Origin: Verrucomicrobiaceae bacterium UBA2429
Lineage (GTDB): Bacteria > Verrucomicrobiota > Verrucomicrobiia > Verrucomicrobiales > Verrucomicrobiaceae
Length of the DNA: 6,693 nucleotides
Direction: 5' to 3'
Assembly: GCA_002343505.1 (NCBI GenBank)
Contig: DDQZ01000092.1
Coordinates: 1 to 6,693 of the forward strand
Shown here one piece after another: positions 1-5,521 of this stretch (within the stretch, counting starts at the first letter, position 1; each line of letters begins with the position of its first letter). The position numbers and the translations under genes were made by a program. The notes beneath the pieces were generated by a model. It made no database searches. It saw only the letters and a program-made list of their open reading frames with translations, and was not told the origin of the DNA.

Positions 1-33
1 AAGGGAGGCGGGAAGATCGCGGCGGAGGTTCAT
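1..33 (-). CDS. Start of a probable second SulP-family transporter (partial, runs off the left edge)
   Basis: On the minus strand an ATG at 33-31 opens a frame that reads MNLRRDLPASL up to the window edge. This is only 11 residues. The pattern basic-Asp-Leu-Pro/Ala-Ala-Ser is how SulP anion transporters begin just before their first membrane segment, and the full SulP gene in this window starts in the same way (LPKDLAASV). The ATG lies 41 bp after the stop of the LysR regulator on the same strand, so the two could be co-transcribed. I see no clear Shine-Dalgarno sequence. The identification is an inference from a very short stretch plus context; the bases beyond the left edge would decide it. 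Confidence 0.42.
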   Translation of the reverse strand, partial: MNLRRDLPASL

Positions 34-74
34 GGGTTTGAGCTGGGGTTAAGGTTGGATTGGCGGCGAGTCAA

Positions 75-977
75 TCATGCAGACTCTTTATGACTGGCGG
101 CGGTGAGGGCTGCGAGCGCTGGATGACGCAGGGTCTTCTCAAGGGTGATGAGATGGCTTTCAAAGCGGCACTGAACCGGCGGCCCGAAAGGCGTCAGGTC
201 ATATCGGTCCACCGCCTCCTCAAGCACGGACGAGGCGATGGGAACAATGCCCAGGCCGTCCGCGGCCGCGGTCTTCATCAAAGCCGAGTCGTCAAACTCA
301 GCCGCGATGCGGGGCGTGATTTTTTTCGACTCGAACCAGCGGTCCAGCTCCCGCCTCCATGCGCTGTGCATGGAGGGCAGCACGACCGGGGCCTGATTCA
401 GCGACTTCGGAAAATCCGCCTTCCACCGCCTGGCCAGCGGGTTCGCGGCGCAGAAGACCACCCGGGACCTGTCCACCACGCGGTCAAAAGCCCGCACCCG
501 CAGCGAGGCGGGCGCGGATTCGTCCGCCAGCACCACGTCCAGCCTGCCGGAGACCAACTGGCCGACGAGGTCCGCCGCCTGGCCCTCATGGCAGGTGAAA
601 TGCAGGCCGGGCATTTCATGGACCGCCTTGCTGATCAGACGCCAGGACACCAGTTTCGGCAGCGACTGGGTGACGCCCAGGTTCAAGCGCGGTGACATGG
701 CCGGGCCGCCCTCGGACAAGGAGCGAATCATCTCGCCGCCAAGCGCGAATATCCGCCCCGCATGGTCCATGACCTGGCGCCCCTTGGCCGTGAGCTTCAA
801 GCCGCGCCCGGAGCGCTCGAAGAGCTTTTCGCCAAGCGACTCCTCCAGAGTCTTGATCTGCGCGCTGAGGGTGGGCTGGGACAGGTCGAGCCTCTCCGCC
901 GCCTCCCTGAGCCCGCCGCTGCGGGCGGCCTCCCAGAAAAGGCGCAGGTGGTGGTAGTTCAGCTCGGCGGATTGCAT
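75..977 (-). CDS. LysR-type transcriptional regulator, NhaR-like
   Basis: This is a 300-residue DNA-binding regulator of the LysR family, the usual length for that family. The N-terminal winged helix-turn-helix is plain: residues 7-67 run from NYHHLRLFWEAARSGG through EAAERLDLSQPTLSAQI and LEESLGEKLFER to GRGLKLTAKG. The effector-binding domain spans about residues 90-290. Within it EFDDSALMKTAAADGLGI, and a final HPALAAL, resemble Escherichia coli NhaR, the regulator of the Na+/H+ antiporter gene nhaA, more than classical CbbR or CysB. The start is taken as the ATG at 977; an in-frame TTG at 992 would add five residues but would put a palindrome inside the gene. The gene is divergent from the SulP-carbonic anhydrase gene, with 110 bp between the two ATGs, and precedes a possible second SulP gene on its own strand. 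By family habit it probably controls one or both transporters; its effector (Na+, bicarbonate or another) cannot be read from sequence. Confidence 0.92.
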   Translation of the reverse strand: MQSAELNYHHLRLFWEAARSGGLREAAERLDLSQPTLSAQIKTLEESLGEKLFERSGRGLKLTAKGRQVMDHAGRIFALGGEMIRSLSEGGPAMSPRLNLGVTQSLPKLVSWRLISKAVHEMPGLHFTCHEGQAADLVGQLVSGRLDVVLADESAPASLRVRAFDRVVDRSRVVFCAANPLARRWKADFPKSLNQAPVVLPSMHSAWRRELDRWFESKKITPRIAAEFDDSALMKTAAADGLGIVPIASSVLEEAVDRYDLTPFGPPVQCRFESHLITLEKTLRHPALAALTAASHKESA

Positions 978-979
978 GA

Positions 980-997
980 TAGATTTGAGCAAATCTA
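980..997. promoter_or_regulatory. 18-bp perfect palindrome, candidate LysR-type operator
   Basis: TAGATTTGAGCAAATCTA has two 8-bp arms, TAGATTTG and CAAATCTA, around a 2-bp AG centre. It ends 2 bp before the regulator's ATG (977), so it lies in the regulator's 5' leader and in the divergent control region. LysR-type regulators bind interrupted dyads in such positions and often repress their own gene. The dyad has an even centre, so it is not a textbook T-N11-A box. The core TTGCTCAA recurs at 1049-1056. Its role as an operator is inferred from symmetry and position. Confidence 0.5.
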
Positions 998-1036
998 AGT
1001 GTTGATCTGATTCATTGATTCCTTCAAACGTCCACG

Positions 1037-1061
1037 GCGGCTCTTTTGTTGCTCAAGCCGC
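1037..1061 (+). promoter_or_regulatory. Inverted repeat in the leader of the SulP-carbonic anhydrase gene, with a second operator-core copy
   Basis: GCGGCT (1037-1042) and AGCCGC (1056-1061) can form a 6-bp stem with a 13-nt loop, ending 26 bp before the ATG at 1088. The loop and the 3' arm include TTGCTCAA (1049-1056), which is also the core of the palindrome at 980-997; the two centres are 64 bp apart, about six helical turns. It could be a second regulator half-site, a leader hairpin, or chance. I found no convincing -35/-10 pair for either divergent gene. Confidence 0.25.
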
Positions 1062-1087
1062 ATTGAACCTCCAGGTTGATTCACGCC

Positions 1088-3367
1088 ATGCCCCACAACA
1101 AAGCCCCGCTCCAAGCCACCCTGCCCAAGGACCTCGCCGCGAGCGTCGTCCTCTTTCTCGTCGCCCTGCCCCTGTGCATGGGCGTGGCTGTCGCGTCGGG
1201 ATCACCGCCCATCTCGGGAATCCTGGCGGGCATCATCGGCGGCATCGTCGTCGGCGCTCTGAGCGGCTCGCACAAAAGTGTCAGCGGCCCGGCGGCCGGC
1301 CTCATCTCCATCACCATCTCCAGCATGGCTGTCCTCGGCAGTTTCGAGTCATTCCTGCTCGCGGTGCTCGTGGCCGGTGTCATCCAGGTGCTGCTCGGCG
1401 TCCTGCGCGCCGGCTTTGTGGCGGTCTTCTTCCCGGGCAGCGTGGTGAAGGGCCTGCTCGCCGGCATCGGCGTGATTTTGATTTTGAAGCAAATCCCGCA
1501 CCTTCTCGGCCACGACGCCGACCCGATGGGCGACAAGTCCTTCTTCCAGCCGGACAATGAGAACACCTTCTCCGAGCTGTTCCTCTCCTTGATTGACATT
1601 CATCCAGGCGCGGCGCTCGTCGGCCTGTTTTCCATCGTCCTCGTCCTTGTGTGGGACCGTGTCGCCTCGCTCAAAAAGTTCCCCGTGCCCTCGGCGGTGG
1701 TCGTGATCGTGCTGGCGGTCCTTGCCAACGCGCTCTTCCGCTCCATCGGCGGCAGCCTGGTCATCGAGCCCTCCCACCTGGTGCAGGTCCCGGTCGCCGG
1801 CAGCATCGGGGATTTTTTCAGCATGTTCCGCTCGCCGGATTTTTCCCAGCTTTCCAATCCCGCCATCTACACCACCGCGCTGCTCATCGCCGCGGTCGCC
1901 AGTCTGGAGACACTGCTCAATCTCGACGCGGTGGACAAAATTGACCCCGACCAGCGCCGCGCCCCGCCGAACCGCGAGCTCGTCGCCCAGGGCGCGGGCA
2001 ACATCGCCTGCGGACTCCTGGGCGGCCTTCCCGTGACCAGCGTCATCGTGCGCAGCTCCGTGAACATCAACGCCGGCGCGCGCACCAAGCTCAGCGCCAT
2101 CACGCAGGGATTCCTGCTGCTGCTGTGCGTCATGTTCCTGCCCGGCCTGCTCAATGAAATACCGCTCGCCGCCGTCGCCGCGCTGCTGTTCATGACCGGC
2201 CTGCGCCTGGCCTCCCCCGCGCTTCTGCGGCAGATGTGGAGCGAGGGCCGCAACCAGTTCGCCCCCTTCATCATCACCGTCATCGCCATCGTGCTGACCG
2301 ACCCCCTGCGCGGCATCCTCATCGGCCTCGGCGTCAGCGTTCTCTTCCTCCTGCACAGCAACCTGCGCCGGCCGCTGCGCCGCATCCGTGAAAACCATGT
2401 CGGCGGCGAGGTGCTGCGCATCGAACTGGCCAACCAGGTCAGCTTCCTCAGCCGCCCCGCGCTGGAGAAAACCCTCTTCGAGGTGCCGCGCGGCGGCCAC
2501 GTCCTCCTCGACGCGCGCGACACCGACTACATTGACCCCGACGTGCTCGACCTCATCGCCGACTTCCGCAAGGACACCGCCTCGGCGCACGGCGTCCAGG
2601 TGAGCCTCGTCGGCTTCAAGGACCGCTACCATCTCGAGGACCGCATCCAGTTCGTGGACTACTCAACCCGCGAAGTGCAGAGCACCCTCACGCCAGACCG
2701 CGTGCTGCAGATACTCAAGGAAGGCAACGAGCGCTTCCTCAACAAACAAACCCTCATCCGCGACCACAGCCGCGTCGTCAACGCCACCTCCGCCGGCCAG
2801 TTCCCCATGGCCGCCGTGCTCGGCTGCATTGACTCCCGCGCTCCGGCGGAGGTCGTCTTCGACCTCGGGCTGGGCGATGTCTTCAGCGCCCGCGTCGCCG
2901 GCAACATCGCCACCCCCGAGCTGCTCGGCAGCCTCGAATACGCCTGCGCCGTCGTCGGCTCCAAACTCGTCGTCGTCCTCGGCCACACCTCCTGCGGCGC
3001 CGTCAACGCCGCCGTGGACCTGCTCGCCGCCGCCAAAAAAGCCAGCGAGGCCACCCCCTGCGGCAACCTCGACGGCCTCGTCACCGAGATCCAGCAGGCC
3101 GTGGACACCAGCAGGCTCAAGAAAGCCGGCGAGTGGGCCTCTCCCGCCGAAAAGGCCGCCTTCGCCAACGAAATGGCCCGCCTCAACGTGGTCCGCACCA
3201 TCAAGGTCATCCGCCAGCGCAGCGCCACGCTCGACAAGCTCGTCAACGAGGGCAAAATCGCCATCGTCGGCGCCCTTTACGATGTCGGCACGGGCAAGGT
3301 GGATTTCTTCCAGACCCCCGAATCCAGCGTGCAGCCCCTGCCATTGATCATCGCCGCCGCAGTTTGA
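1088..3367 (+). CDS. SulP-family anion (bicarbonate) transporter fused to STAS-like and beta-carbonic anhydrase domains
   Basis: This inner-membrane fusion protein has 759 residues from the ATG at 1088; an in-frame TTG at 1076 would add four. Residues about 12-420 are a SulP/SLC26-type membrane domain with many hydrophobic segments, including LPKDLAASVVLFLVALPLC, the SulP signature around VSGPAAGL (about 65-72) and the conserved SLETLLNLDAVDKID (about 271-285). Residues about 440-525 form a STAS-like domain with a strand-turn LLDARDTDYIDPDVLDL. Residues about 534-759 are a complete beta-class carbonic anhydrase: zinc ligands Cys580, His633 and Cys636, with the Asp582-Arg584 dyad in CIDSR and the GHTSCGAV motif. 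Such SulP-carbonic anhydrase fusions are known (for example M. tuberculosis Rv3273, of similar size) and are thought to import bicarbonate and interconvert it with CO2 at the cytoplasmic face. Sulfate or another anion as substrate cannot be excluded. It is divergent from the NhaR-like regulator. AGG at 1073-1075 is 12 bp before the ATG, a weak ribosome site. Confidence 0.93.
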   Translation: MPHNKAPLQATLPKDLAASVVLFLVALPLCMGVAVASGSPPISGILAGIIGGIVVGALSGSHKSVSGPAAGLISITISSMAVLGSFESFLLAVLVAGVIQVLLGVLRAGFVAVFFPGSVVKGLLAGIGVILILKQIPHLLGHDADPMGDKSFFQPDNENTFSELFLSLIDIHPGAALVGLFSIVLVLVWDRVASLKKFPVPSAVVVIVLAVLANALFRSIGGSLVIEPSHLVQVPVAGSIGDFFSMFRSPDFSQLSNPAIYTTALLIAAVASLETLLNLDAVDKIDPDQRRAPPNRELVAQGAGNIACGLLGGLPVTSVIVRSSVNINAGARTKLSAITQGFLLLLCVMFLPGLLNEIPLAAVAALLFMTGLRLASPALLRQMWSEGRNQFAPFIITVIAIVLTDPLRGILIGLGVSVLFLLHSNLRRPLRRIRENHVGGEVLRIELANQVSFLSRPALEKTLFEVPRGGHVLLDARDTDYIDPDVLDLIADFRKDTASAHGVQVSLVGFKDRYHLEDRIQFVDYSTREVQSTLTPDRVLQILKEGNERFLNKQTLIRDHSRVVNATSAGQFPMAAVLGCIDSRAPAEVVFDLGLGDVFSARVAGNIATPELLGSLEYACAVVGSKLVVVLGHTSCGAVNAAVDLLAAAKKASEATPCGNLDGLVTEIQQAVDTSRLKKAGEWASPAEKAAFANEMARLNVVRTIKVIRQRSATLDKLVNEGKIAIVGALYDVGTGKVDFFQTPESSVQPLPLIIAAAV

Positions 3368-3685
3368 CCGCCTGACATGGCGGGAAAAACGGAAAGCCGC
3401 TCTGCCTGCATGGCAAGCGCGCCTGCGGGGTGCCTTGTCATCAGCGTCTAGTGCCCCCGGAATGCGCGTCAAACACGCGGCGCGCCGCAACATCCCTGGC
3501 GCGGCGGAACCGCTGGGATTTTCTTCCCCAAGGTCTTGACGCCGGGCACGGTTTTCGCTTGGCTCGTTCCCATCATGAAAAAAGATTCCTCACCTCCGGC
3601 CCTGGCGCGGACGAATCTCCCCCCTCATTCACACCAAACTCTCGTCGAGTCCCGTTCGATGATACATTCGTGTGGCTGAACAACG
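3368..3685. other. Gene-poor spacer between the carbon locus and the cassette
   Basis: I see no convincing gene here. A short dyad CCGCC-TGACAT-GGCGG (3368-3383) directly follows the transporter stop but is followed by A residues, not T, so it is not a canonical rho-independent terminator for that gene. A second small dyad, CGCGT-CAAAC-ACGCG, lies at 3465-3479. A sigma-54-like promoter match occurs at 3543-3559. A weak extended -10 (TGATACATT, 3660-3668) could serve the gene at 3703. The last bases (TGGCTGAACAAC, 3673-3684) resemble the right half of an integron recombination site. Confidence 0.5.
3543..3559 (+). promoter_or_regulatory. Candidate sigma-54 (RpoN) promoter
   Basis: CGGGCACGGTTTTCGCT matches the -24/-12 consensus YTGGCACGRNNNTTGCW at 12 of 14 specified positions, and keeps the essential GG (3545-3546) and GC (3557-3558) separated by 10 bases. 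Transcription would start near 3570, toward the RraB-like gene at 3703. No enhancer-binding regulator gene is in view, so this rests on sequence match alone. A TTGACG at 3536-3541 overlaps it, but has no good -10 at 17 bp. Confidence 0.35.
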
Positions 3686-3691
3686 TTAGGC
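3685..3691 (+). repeat. Left integron core site GTTAGGC (cassette boundary, G|TT)
   Basis: GTTAGGC matches the integron core consensus GTTRRRY, which is cut between G and TT. It is preceded by TGGCTGAACAAC (3673-3684), similar to the box found before the core in the right half of attC sites. It is the exact complement of GCCTAAC at 4040-4046, as expected if both belong to one cassette. I could not find a matching left half upstream, so the junction could be attI, a degraded attC, or a secondary insertion site. Confidence 0.55.
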
Positions 3692-4098
3692 AGAAGAAGA
3701 CCATGCAATTCCCCGACGATGATAACGGAGCAGTCCTGCGTCGCATGCATGACGGCGGTGATGCGCTTACCAAACCGCGAATCATCGACTACTGCTTTGC
3801 GTTCCCAGCGCGAAGCCAAGCCATCGAATTCGCGGCCTTAGTTCCCGAACCCGAATATGAGGCCTGCATATCCTTTTACCAAGAGCGCGACATGTGGCAG
3901 GTGATTATCAAAAAGCACATGATTCCTAGCCACGGTGCGATTTCCGCGATAGAGACGGATCTTGCGGCTCGAGCCCAGAGTGTCGGCGGAGAGCCTGACG
4001 GCTGGGGCTGCATGAGGATAACAGAGAAATGAAGAATGAGCCTAACAATAAAGGGTGTATTGCTGCGAGCCTAAGCGAGCCAGCAACTACACCCTTGG
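3686..4098 (+). mobile_element. Probable integron gene cassette carrying an RraB-family gene
   Basis: The 413-bp unit has standard cassette anatomy: it begins with TTAGGC just after a G, has its ATG 17 bp in, contains one gene read toward the attC, and ends in a folded site starting 8 bp after the stop codon. In the excised circle, G4098 joined to TTAGGC would rebuild GTTAGGC, a perfect complement of the R'' core GCCTAAC at 4040-4046. Base composition is visibly richer in A and T than the flanking genes, as is common for cassettes. No integron integrase gene lies in the window, so this may be a lone cassette or part of an integrase-less cluster. The right boundary could instead be G4107, because TGGTTGAACAAG (4096-4107) resembles the left junction. 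Confidence 0.62.
3703..4032 (+). CDS. RraB-family protein (ribonuclease E regulator-like)
   Basis: This encodes a small soluble protein of 109 residues. It begins MQFPDDDNGAVLRRM, continues with a variable middle (RIIDYCFAFPARSQA) and WQVIIKKHMIPSH, and ends in the motif GGEPDGWGCM. That order, and the C-terminal DGWG, are typical of the RraB domain family (called RNase E inhibitor or regulator of ribonuclease activity B). E. coli RraB binds RNase E and alters mRNA decay; many short homologues, such as this one, have no tested function, and this protein lacks the acidic C-terminal tail of the E. coli protein. The frame is open further upstream to 3430, but the extra 91 residues are of low-complexity character, cross the cassette boundary and show no family similarity, so I chose the ATG at 3703, with AGAAGAAG (3692-3699) as a possible ribosome site. 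It is the only gene of the cassette and is probably transcribed from an upstream promoter. Confidence 0.8.
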   Translation: MQFPDDDNGAVLRRMHDGGDALTKPRIIDYCFAFPARSQAIEFAALVPEPEYEACISFYQERDMWQVIIKKHMIPSHGAISAIETDLAARAQSVGGEPDGWGCMRITEK

Positions 4099-4104
4099 TT
4101 GAAC
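4040..4104 (+). repeat. attC-like integron recombination site
   Basis: The site runs from R'' GCCTAAC (4040-4046) to R' GTTGAAC (4098-4104), both fitting the RYYYAAC/GTTRRRY consensus. Between them AAGGGTGTA (4051-4059) pairs perfectly with TACACCCTT (4088-4096), and TTGCTG (4060-4065) with CAGCAA (4081-4086). C4087 is left over as a single extrahelical base on one arm, a hallmark of attC sites recognised by IntI as folded single strands. The apical loop is 15 nt and carries a GCGAGC direct repeat together with 4065. Sixty-five bp is near the classical '59-base element' size. R' differs from the complement of R'' in three positions; this is expected if its last six bases come from the next unit. 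Confidence 0.68.
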
Positions 4105-4129
4105 AAGCCCGACGATAGCAAGTGGGCTT
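4105..4129 (-). repeat. Subterminal hairpin at the putative oriIS end of the IS91-like element
   Basis: AAGCCC (4105-4110) and GGGCTT (4124-4129) form a 6-bp stem with a 13-nt loop, immediately inside the CAAG/GAAC tetranucleotides. On the transposase strand the order is hairpin, then GGG, then CTTG, which fits an HUH enzyme that recognises a hairpin and nicks just 3' of it. Its assignment as oriIS is inferred from position and family habit. Confidence 0.5.
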
Positions 4130-4375
4130 ATGCGCTTTGTGTTTGGGCGCGGGAGATGTGACGAGGGGTTGGGTGTCTCGCGGTGAGCGCTCCCGTGTGG
4201 CGCGCGGTGTTTTTCGTGGCGTTGTGGTGTTGGGACGGGGGGCGATGGAACCTGTGCGCCATGTTTTTCGGCCTGTGGGGCGCTTTGCCGCCGACTCTGG
4301 CGCGTGGACTCTGGGCGACGGCGGCTTTGGCAGCGTCGCTGACGGCGGGGTGGCGGAGGTGTGCGGCTGGGCGCT
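4130..4375. other. Non-coding ori-side flank of the IS91-like element
   Basis: This roughly 250-bp stretch lies between the hairpin and the transposase stop. Long open frames cross it on both strands, but they have the arginine/alanine/proline-rich look of GC-driven antisense frames. I find no recognisable protein, promoter or RNA gene in it. It is G-rich on the plus strand. Confidence 0.45.
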
Positions 4376-5512
4376 TCATGCGGCGGCGGTGGCGGCGGGA
4401 GGGGCGCGCGCGCAGACCGGCGCCGGTTGCTGCCAGTGGGCGGGGATTTTGCCAATGCGCAGCATGGCCCGCTGGCAGCACGGGCAGGGGAAGGCGCGTG
4501 TCTGCGGGGCGGCAGCGGCGCTGGGGGGTGCCGCGCCGAGGTGGAGGGTTTTGCCGCTCAAGACGATGATTTTGAGCCGCGTCTTCTTCGCCGCAGGATG
4601 GCAAAAGCCATAGTGGCGGATGGAGCGCAGGCGGCGCGGCAGCACATGACGCAGGTAGCGTTTGCAGAACTCCGTGCCCTCGAGCGTGAGCGTGCGTGTG
4701 GCGTTGCCTTGCGCCCGGTCTTTGTAACGAAAGGTGACGTGGGTGTCGGTGATGGAGAGGAGGCGCGAGTCGGCGATGACGCTGCGCGCGACGTAAGCGC
4801 CGAGGTATTTGACGGCGTTCTCTCCGCTGCCGAAGGGCTGGATGTGGACGCCCCAGTCCACGCGCCAGACGGCGGGATCGCACTGCCAGCCGCGCTGCCG
4901 CATCTGCGCTTTGAAGTGATGCCGGAAGGCGCGTGAAAGCACCGGCACGGGCAGCAGGAACTGGGCGCTTTTGACGCGCACAAACCCGCCCCGCGCATTG
5001 AGCCCGCCGCCGGGCACGATGCAGTGCAAATGCGGATGAAAGCCCATCTGCTGGTTCCAGGTGTGCAGGACTGCCGTGAACCCGTTGTTCACGGCACCGA
5101 GCCACTTGGGCGAGGCGAGCTTGTCACGCAGCGCTTCTGATGCGGCGGCAAAGAAGGCGTCATACGCAGCCTTGGCATCGCGCCCGAAGAACAAGCCGCG
5201 CAGTTCTTCGGGCAAGGTGAAGGTGACCATAAAGTAGGGCGCGCCGATGAGCTTGCCCTGCTCGCGCGCGACCCACTGCGCGGTGGCCTCTTTGCCGCAC
5301 TGCGGGCAGGCTTTGTGGTTGCATGAGTGATACGCGAAGTGCCGTCGGGCGCAATCCGCACAGGCGTGGACATGCCCGCCGAGCACGGGTGTGCGGCAGG
5401 CTTGGATGGCCCAGATGGCGCGGCGTTGCGGCGGGCTGAGCACCGGTCGGGTGCTCAGAAACCCGGGCAAAAACGCGCGCAAGGCCGCGATGACCGACGG
5501 CGCGCGGGACAT
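4376..5512 (-). CDS. tnpA: IS91-family HUH (rolling-circle) transposase
   Basis: The transposase has 378 residues, about the family's usual length. The N-terminal zinc-binding region has Cys51, Cys54, Cys64, Cys69 and Cys72 (CADC...HSCNHKACPQC). The HUH metal-binding motif is GFHPHLHCIVPGGG (157-170), with His161 and His163 as ligands. Catalytic tyrosines are expected in VKYLGAY: Tyr236 and Tyr240 keep the four-residue spacing of the two essential tyrosines of IS91 itself, unlike single-tyrosine ISCR relatives. A C-terminal CPCC (343-346) resembles a second zinc-binding cluster. It would nick single-stranded ori DNA and join it to GAAC/CTTG targets. The ATG at 5512 lies 9 bp after the recombinase stop with no clear ribosome site, so translation may be coupled to the upstream gene. 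No frameshift or missing key residue is seen, so it looks intact. Confidence 0.95.
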   Translation of the reverse strand: MSRAPSVIAALRAFLPGFLSTRPVLSPPQRRAIWAIQACRTPVLGGHVHACADCARRHFAYHSCNHKACPQCGKEATAQWVAREQGKLIGAPYFMVTFTLPEELRGLFFGRDAKAAYDAFFAAASEALRDKLASPKWLGAVNNGFTAVLHTWNQQMGFHPHLHCIVPGGGLNARGGFVRVKSAQFLLPVPVLSRAFRHHFKAQMRQRGWQCDPAVWRVDWGVHIQPFGSGENAVKYLGAYVARSVIADSRLLSITDTHVTFRYKDRAQGNATRTLTLEGTEFCKRYLRHVLPRRLRSIRHYGFCHPAAKKTRLKIIVLSGKTLHLGAAPPSAAAAPQTRAFPCPCCQRAMLRIGKIPAHWQQPAPVCARAPPAATAAA

Positions 5513-5521
5513 CGGCGGCGC

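Noticed and set aside
60..695. Plus-strand open frame of 211 codons opposite the LysR gene
   Set aside because: Its product is rich in Arg, Gln and His with no recognisable domain, and it lies antisense to a clear LysR regulator; it is a GC-driven shadow.
1349..2632. Minus-strand open frame of 427 codons opposite the transporter
   Set aside because: The product is an acidic, Ala/Glu/Asp/Gln-rich string typical of the reverse complement of a membrane protein gene. The plus frame has unmistakable SulP and carbonic anhydrase motifs.
3368..3390. Rho-independent terminator after the transporter gene
   Set aside because: The 5-bp CCGCC/GGCGG stem is followed by GAAAAAC, not by a run of T, on the coding strand.
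2663..3493. Minus-strand open frame of 276 codons opposite the carbonic anhydrase domain
   Set aside because: It is Gly/Ala/Asp-rich without motifs and covered by the zinc-ligand-bearing plus frame.
3575..3679. Small frame MKKDSSPPAL..., 34 codons, starting near the sigma-54-like motif
   Set aside because: The start lies only about 5 bp after the predicted transcription start, no ribosome site is seen, and the peptide has no recognisable feature. It could be the remains of a lost gene.
3430..3702. 91-residue N-terminal extension of the RraB-like protein
   Set aside because: It crosses the cassette boundary at 3686, shows no family similarity, and the family domain starts right at the ATG at 3703.
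4128..5105. Long minus-strand frame of 325 codons overlapping the transposase
   Set aside because: The Arg/Ala/Pro/His-rich product with no motifs overlaps the catalytic half of an intact transposase in another frame.
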